Source: Gaeumannomyces sp. JS-464
Taxonomy: Eukaryota > Ascomycota > Sordariomycetes > Magnaporthales > Magnaporthaceae
DNA length: 64,000 nucleotides
Direction of reading: 5' to 3'
NCBI GenBank assembly: GCA_002197995.1
Contig: NGZR01000006.1
Span: forward strand, 1,656,001 to 1,720,000
The notes beneath the pieces were generated by a model. That model saw only the letters and a list, made by a program, of their open reading frames with translations, did no database searches and was not told the origin of the DNA. The position numbers and the translations under genes were made by a program. Each line of letters starts with the position of its first letter. Position 1 is the stretch's first letter. This document shows positions 59,546-64,000 of the stretch, piece by piece.

Positions 59546-59984
59546 TAGGTTACGTAATTTTATTACTTAACTTTTTTTAACACTAAATGCGGGGTTTTAA
59601 AGCAAAACCGGGGCAGCCTTTTTTAATACCCGTGGTCGTAATAAAAGGCTAACGTTAAACGCGTTGCAATTCGCGCGTTACGGCGCATGTTTTGCGACGC
59701 GGTTTTATAAGCAGCTCGAGTTTAATGTAAATGCTTAACGGGAGGTTTACGGGCCCGTAAGCACCGCTATTCGTTTCGAGGCAAAAAATTTTAATACCGC
59801 TAATTATTAAAAAAACCACCTTTTTTATTGGATTTCGCTGTTATAAACAACTGTGCTTTTAGTTAAACGTGGGTTAATGTTACGATTAGGGTTATTTAAA
59901 AGAGCTGCTTAAAAAAGCCGCTTAAAAAAAGCATTATAACCCCGCATTTCGAAAAGGTGCAAGTGTAAAATTATGTAACCATAA
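59546..59984. other. AT-rich spacer sharing sequence with 29.21-29.30 kb
   Basis: The first about 100 bases (TTACGTAATTTTATTACTTA ... GGGGCAGCCTTTTTTAATAC) match 29206-29285. The remainder has no recognised feature. Confidence 0.4.
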
Positions 59985-60183
59985 AGTAATATGTTCGTTA
60001 TAAAACATAGCAAATATAACATTAAAACCTAAAAGTAATATGTTCGTTATAAAATATAACAAACATAATACTAAAATCCAAAAGTAATATATTCGTTATA
60101 AAATGTAGCAAACATATTATAAAAGTGGAAAAAGTATAAAAAAGATTAAATTTTCTTTTTAAAATAGCTTTAATTAAGGTTTT
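59985..60183 (-). repeat. Dispersed repeat X, reversed, left of repeat Y
   Basis: Three reversed palindromic units (AGTAATATGTTCGTTATAAA at about 59981, 60032 and 60083) followed by AAATAGCTTTAATTAAGG. X resumes after repeat Y at 60529, so Y appears inserted in X. Confidence 0.6.
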
Positions 60184-60528
60184 TGTTAAAAAGGCAGCTA
60201 AAAGTCGCACAAAGCTATTAACGAATGCGGTAAATCCACAATTTGGGGCTCCGTAACGGGAAATAACGTTTCCCTGGCACGGAGGCTTTAACGCGGAAAT
60301 TACCAGTTATGCCGTTATGCACGAAAGCTGTGCGAGTCGCAGGTTAAATCCCGATACCAGGAGTTGCTTTATACAACCGTACGCCGCGGCTTTTAGCACG
60401 GGATACATATACTAAACGAGGCTCGCACGACGAGCCTTTTTTTTGTATTTAAAAAACAAATTGCTTTGGATATATATAAATTAAAAAGCTTTTTTACTTT
60501 AAAAACCGATACTAGCACAAGTGTTACA
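60184..60528 (+). repeat. 345-bp dispersed repeat Y, copy 2
   Basis: TGTTAAAAAGGCAGC ... GTGTTACA, 345 bp as in copy 1. Contains TGGCACGGAGG (A-box-like, about 60272), CAGGTTAAATCCCGAT (B-box-like, about 60341), and a perfect hairpin GGCTCG-CACGA-CGAGCC followed by eight T at about 60422-60446. Either a tRNA-related SINE with a pol III terminator or a solo LTR. Confidence 0.7.
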
Positions 60529-60690
60529 AATAATTTTAATATTAATTAATTTAAATTAGCTTTTAAATACCTTTTAAAGCAAGCAATTAAAATATTGCAC
60601 TTTAAAACTTTAAATCCTTTTAAAATCGTTGCCAAATGCATTATTTAGCCTTTTTTTAAATGCTTTACTTTAAAAGCAAACTTTTAATTA
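60529..60690 (-). repeat. Dispersed repeat X, reversed, right of repeat Y
   Basis: AATTTAAATTAGCTTTTAAA, CTTTTAAAGCAAGCAATTAA and TTTACTTTAAAAGCAAACTT are the reverse complement of the first half of X. Confidence 0.6.
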
Positions 60691-60694
60691 TAAC

Positions 60695-61620
60695 TAGGGT
60701 TAGGAATTTAATTATTAGTTATTAGTTTTAATCGTAACTAATTTAATTTAATTAGTTTTAATTAACGGTTTAACTAACTAATAACTAATTACAAAATTTT
60801 TTAACTAACTAAACTAATTATATTAGTTATTTTTAATCACTTTTTGCATAAGTTTTACATAAATTTCGTATAATGTTTTTGTTTTTTAAAATAATAAAAT
60901 AAATAATAAAATACCTAATAAAATAAGTAATTAAATAAGTAGTAAAATAAGTAATAAAATAAATAATAAAATAAATAGTAATATACGTAGTAAAATAAGT
61001 AATAAAATAAACAGCAAAAATAATAATAAAAATAAATGTATAATATAAATTAGCTTATTTAACTTTTCAAATCGCTATTTTCGTTAAAAGATTGTTTTTT
61101 TTGCTGTAATTCTTTTTGTAAAACCGATAAATCGGTTATATTCCAGCTTTTTAATAGTAATATTTTACGAGCAGTTTTCGATTTTAATTTATTACGGCTT
61201 AGGGTTATAATATTAATAGCGGTAAAAAATAAACTTTTTATTACAACCGAAGTGGCTGGAATCGATAAATATCTTTTAGCTAAAATGCTTAATATAAAAA
61301 AGCGTTTTTCGTTATTTTTCCAATATAATAAAATATTTTAGCTTTCGTCGTAAATATTTTCGTTTAAATATATTAAATATTTATTATCTTTTTGTTTTTT
61401 CTTTTTTTTAAATAATTCGGAATTCGAATCGCTATTATAGTTTTTATTTTTAGTTTTTTTTTAATAAAAACTAATATTTAATTTATTAAACGAATCGTTT
61501 ATATTAGTAGTATTTAGGTTTATTTCATTTTTTAGCTTTATATATTCCTTTTTTGTTAAAACTTTTGCATCGTTTTTAAAATTAAAATAAAAATATAATA
61601 ATTTATCCTTTTCGAAATGC
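60695..61620 (-). mobile_element. hAT transposon remnant (C-terminal dimerisation domain)
   Basis: The minus strand from about 61600 reads DAKVLTKKEYIKLKNEI, then YLIYLNENIYDES and the hAT dimerisation motif ILLYWKNNEKRFFILSILAK, RYLSIPATSVVIKS, FFTAINIITLSRNKL (about 61390-61170), with few stops. Cut-and-paste hAT transposases end with this domain. The left end TAGGGTTAGG at about 60698 fits a RIPped CAGGG-type terminal repeat. The N-terminus is missing and pogo copy F begins at 61625. Less damaged than neighbouring elements. Confidence 0.8.
60890..61040. repeat. AAATAA-type tandem microsatellite
   Basis: About 150 bp of imperfect AATAAAATAAGT-like units (roughly 12-13 bp period) in the non-coding end of the hAT remnant. 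Confidence 0.85.
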
Positions 61621-61624
61621 GATA

Positions 61625-63485
61625 ACGTGGTTTATAAGCGAGTCGCGCACATAAGCGAATCGCGCATTTTCTAATGCGACACGCGTTTCCCACTTTTAAC
61701 CTTAATTTCTTAACAACCACAAATAAAATCGATATCAAAAAAAGCTAGGATTATTTTCGCTATACAAGCAATCCAATTTAATCGGGGATTAAATTTGCGT
61801 TCGGCGGTTAAAATTTACGATATTTTTAAATCCACATTGCGCGACCGACGCGCCGGCCGACCTGCTTAACGCGATAGCATGCCCAAATTACGGAAATTAA
61901 CGGAATCCGAAAAAAAAAACGCTTATTAAATACATATTTAAGCTGGATTCGCGAGCATTCCCTCCCCGGCCTTTTAATGTTAAAAATATAGCTAACCGAT
62001 TGCTCGTTAAACGCAACGCGGGCGTCGTTAGTAAAAACTAGGTCGCGAACTTCGTTAAACGCCGCGCAAAGCTCGGCACGCGTTAAATTCGAAAATACGA
62101 TTACCAAAAAGCCAAATGCGAAAATCCTAAACTCGTTTTTGCGTAATTCGACTTTATACGGAATACTGTGGCCAAATATGGCATTTTAAATAACGATATT
62201 TACAATTTCGACGAAACCGGCTTTTTTATAAGCATAATCGCCGCCGTTATGGTTATTATAACATCGGAAAGCCGTAATAAAGCAAAGCTAATTTAACCTA
62301 GCAACCGGGAATAGGTTATAATTATTTAAAAGGTTAACTATTACGGCTAAGCGATCCCTTTTTTTATTATCGTTAAAAGGTAGTACCATTTAGCCAATTG
62401 GTATTTGGAAACCGACCTTTTACGCGACTGGGTTATTTTAACGAGTTTTAACGGGTGGATTACGAACGAGCTCGGCTTAAAATGGATTCGGCATTTTAAT
62501 AAACACATTGCAGCTCGCAGGAAAAAGTCCCATCGTTTGTTAATATTAAACGGGCATAAAAGCCATTATTCGACGGATTTAAAGCTTTATTGCTAGGAAT
62601 ATAACATTATTACGCTTTGCATGCTTTCGCATTCGTTTTTTTCTTTTAACCGTTTAACGTTAAATATTTTAACCCGCTGAAAAAGGCGTACGGTTAACAA
62701 ATCGAAAATTTAATAAGGTTATACGTTAACCACGTAACTAAAGTCGAGTTCCTTTCGGCGTTTAAAACGGCATTTTTTAATTTTATAACCGAAAAAAACA
62801 TTCGAAAAGGCTTTCGAAAGGTTAACCTTGCTCCTTTTAATCCGGGTTCGGTTTTGGAAAAGCTAAATATAAAGCTACGAACTTTAACTTCCCCGAAGGA
62901 GCTTTTAAACAACGCTAAACCTTAAACCTTTAAAACGCCGCGGATAGCTAAAAAAGCAATTTCGTAATCCGAATATATTAAAACTCGGATTTCCAATTAC
63001 CGAAGTAGCTTTTCGTTATTTATGCTAGCGGTTGTAAACTAGCTTACGAAAAGGACGAGTTCGATTATGCATTAAATGGCCCTTTTTAAAGCCGAAGTTA
63101 CTTCGCTACGCAAAGCGAACGAGGCATTAAGCAAACGCCGGAAGGTTAAAAAAACACGTGTTCGATAAAAAGGGTTATATACTATCGAAAAAATACGTAA
63201 TATCCTAAACTAAAAAGAGCTGGATGGGCAGCTATAGCAAAAAATGCGCGATTATAAAGGTTAATAAAAAAAAGCGATAACGATTCGTCGGCGATGTGGC
63301 ATTTGCGGTAAAACCGGACATAATACGCGCATTTGTTAAGAAAAAGTAAAAATGTCCGATGTATATAATTCCGAGTAGTTTAAATGGATTTTTGGCGTTG
63401 TTAGGTTAGCATGCGCGTCGATTAACCGAAAGTCGGGTATGGGTGCGCGACTCGCTTATGTGCGCGACTCGCTTGTAAACCACGT
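61625..63485 (+). mobile_element. pogo/Fot1-like copy F, full length
   Basis: 1,861 bp, TA at 61623-61624 and 63486-63487. Ends ACGTGGTTTATAAGCGAG; doubled motif AAGCGAGTCGCGCA / AAGCGAATCGCGCA. The + strand reads SAVKIYDIFKSTLRDRRAG at about 61805, NFDETGFF at about 62203 (Asp 1 kept), LNGHKSH at about 62546 (Asp 2 to Asn), PFNVKYFNPLKKAYG at about 62655 (Asp 3 to Asn) and the zinc knuckle CGICGKTGHNTRIC at about 63296-63337. Stops throughout. Confidence 0.95.
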
Positions 63486-63487
63486 TA

Positions 63488-64000
63488 ATTGGATAAAAAT
63501 TACGTATTTATGCAAATGCATAAATTATTATTCGTAAAAGCGAAGTTATATAACACGTTAAACTTTAAAATAAAAGCGTTAAAAGCATTTGTAAAACAAT
63601 TAAACGAGGAAAACGATAGCTTTTTTTAATTTAATTAGTAAATTGCTTTTAATATAAAGTAAAGCTAATGTTTTTAATTTTAAAAGCCGGTAAAAGCCGT
63701 TAATTTACTTTTAAAATAATAATAAATGCTTTCGAAGCCGATAAAAACGGCCGCGATTAACTTTTTAACAATTCGGCTTTAAAAAAAACGCGAATTTATA
63801 TTAATATTTCTAAGTGTGTTAAAAACGGCGTTAAAACGTTATCGTTTTAAAGTAAAACAAGGCATATAAAATAAAACAACGAAAATAATATCCGCTTGTT
63901 AATCTTTTAATTTACGTTTGCATAACCTATTCGCACCGTTATTATAATAAGTAATTTTATAAAACAAAAAAACCTAAATAAAAATAAACTGAAATTGTAA
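63488..64000 (+). repeat. Repeat R copy 4, partial
   Basis: Matches R copy 3 from about 56415 onward (ATTACGTATTTATGCAAATG; GAGGAAAACGATAGCTTTTT) and runs off the window. It starts at the right TA of pogo copy F, but the left flank of F is hAT, not R, so the first part of this R copy is not present. Confidence 0.75.

Overview
The window looks like nuclear DNA of a filamentous ascomycete (Pezizomycotina, probably Sordariomycetes). The evidence is a two-part composition: two GC-rich islands (about 7.27-10.68 kb and 17.4-25.8 kb) with short GT-AG introns and fungal gene families sit in very AT-rich DNA made almost entirely of broken transposons. In the AT-rich DNA, reading frames are broken mostly at TAA/TAG where relatives have Gln or Trp, CpA/TpG is scarce while CpG survives, and the repeats are old copies of each other. 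That is the signature of repeat-induced point mutation (RIP, CpA to TpA).

Layout. 1-7.27 kb: a pogo/Fot1-type DNA transposon inserted in a Ty3/gypsy chromovirus, which also carries a solo LTR, an antisense Cys-cluster ORF and a TA-flanked MITE that looks un-RIPped. 7.27-10.68 kb: island 1, with one two-exon gene of unknown function. 10.6-17.4 kb: a pogo copy split by a LINE with 15-bp target duplications, a second LTR copy and a Tad1-like LINE. 17.4-25.8 kb: island 2, with an ankyrin-type gene fragment, a broken fungal rhodopsin-family (PTH11/SAT4-like) membrane-protein gene, a 198-bp MITE and a better preserved second gene of the same family. 25.8-64 kb: a transposon graveyard with three further full-length pogo copies plus one at the right end (1,860-1,861 bp each), a fold-back element with pogo-like ends, a second gypsy remnant, a complete 7.6-kb Ty1/copia element (235-bp LTRs, ATATG duplications) nested in a 3.3-kb repeat of unknown class that also forms a tandem dimer, a hAT remnant and several small dispersed repeats.

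Two patterns stand out. First, both gypsy remnants and the copia element carry an antisense ORF 3' of pol, encoding a protein with two C-x2-C...C half-sites followed by a Lys/Arg/Glu-rich helical region. Second, the pogo copies keep the same length and transposase body, but the doubled subterminal motif in the terminal repeats differs between copies, and the most divergent motif goes with the most divergent N-terminal helix-turn-helix.

Island genes contain several single-base frame breaks, mostly in homopolymer runs, so raw-read errors and true pseudogenes cannot be told apart here. No rRNA, confident tRNA, CRISPR or bacterial features were seen.
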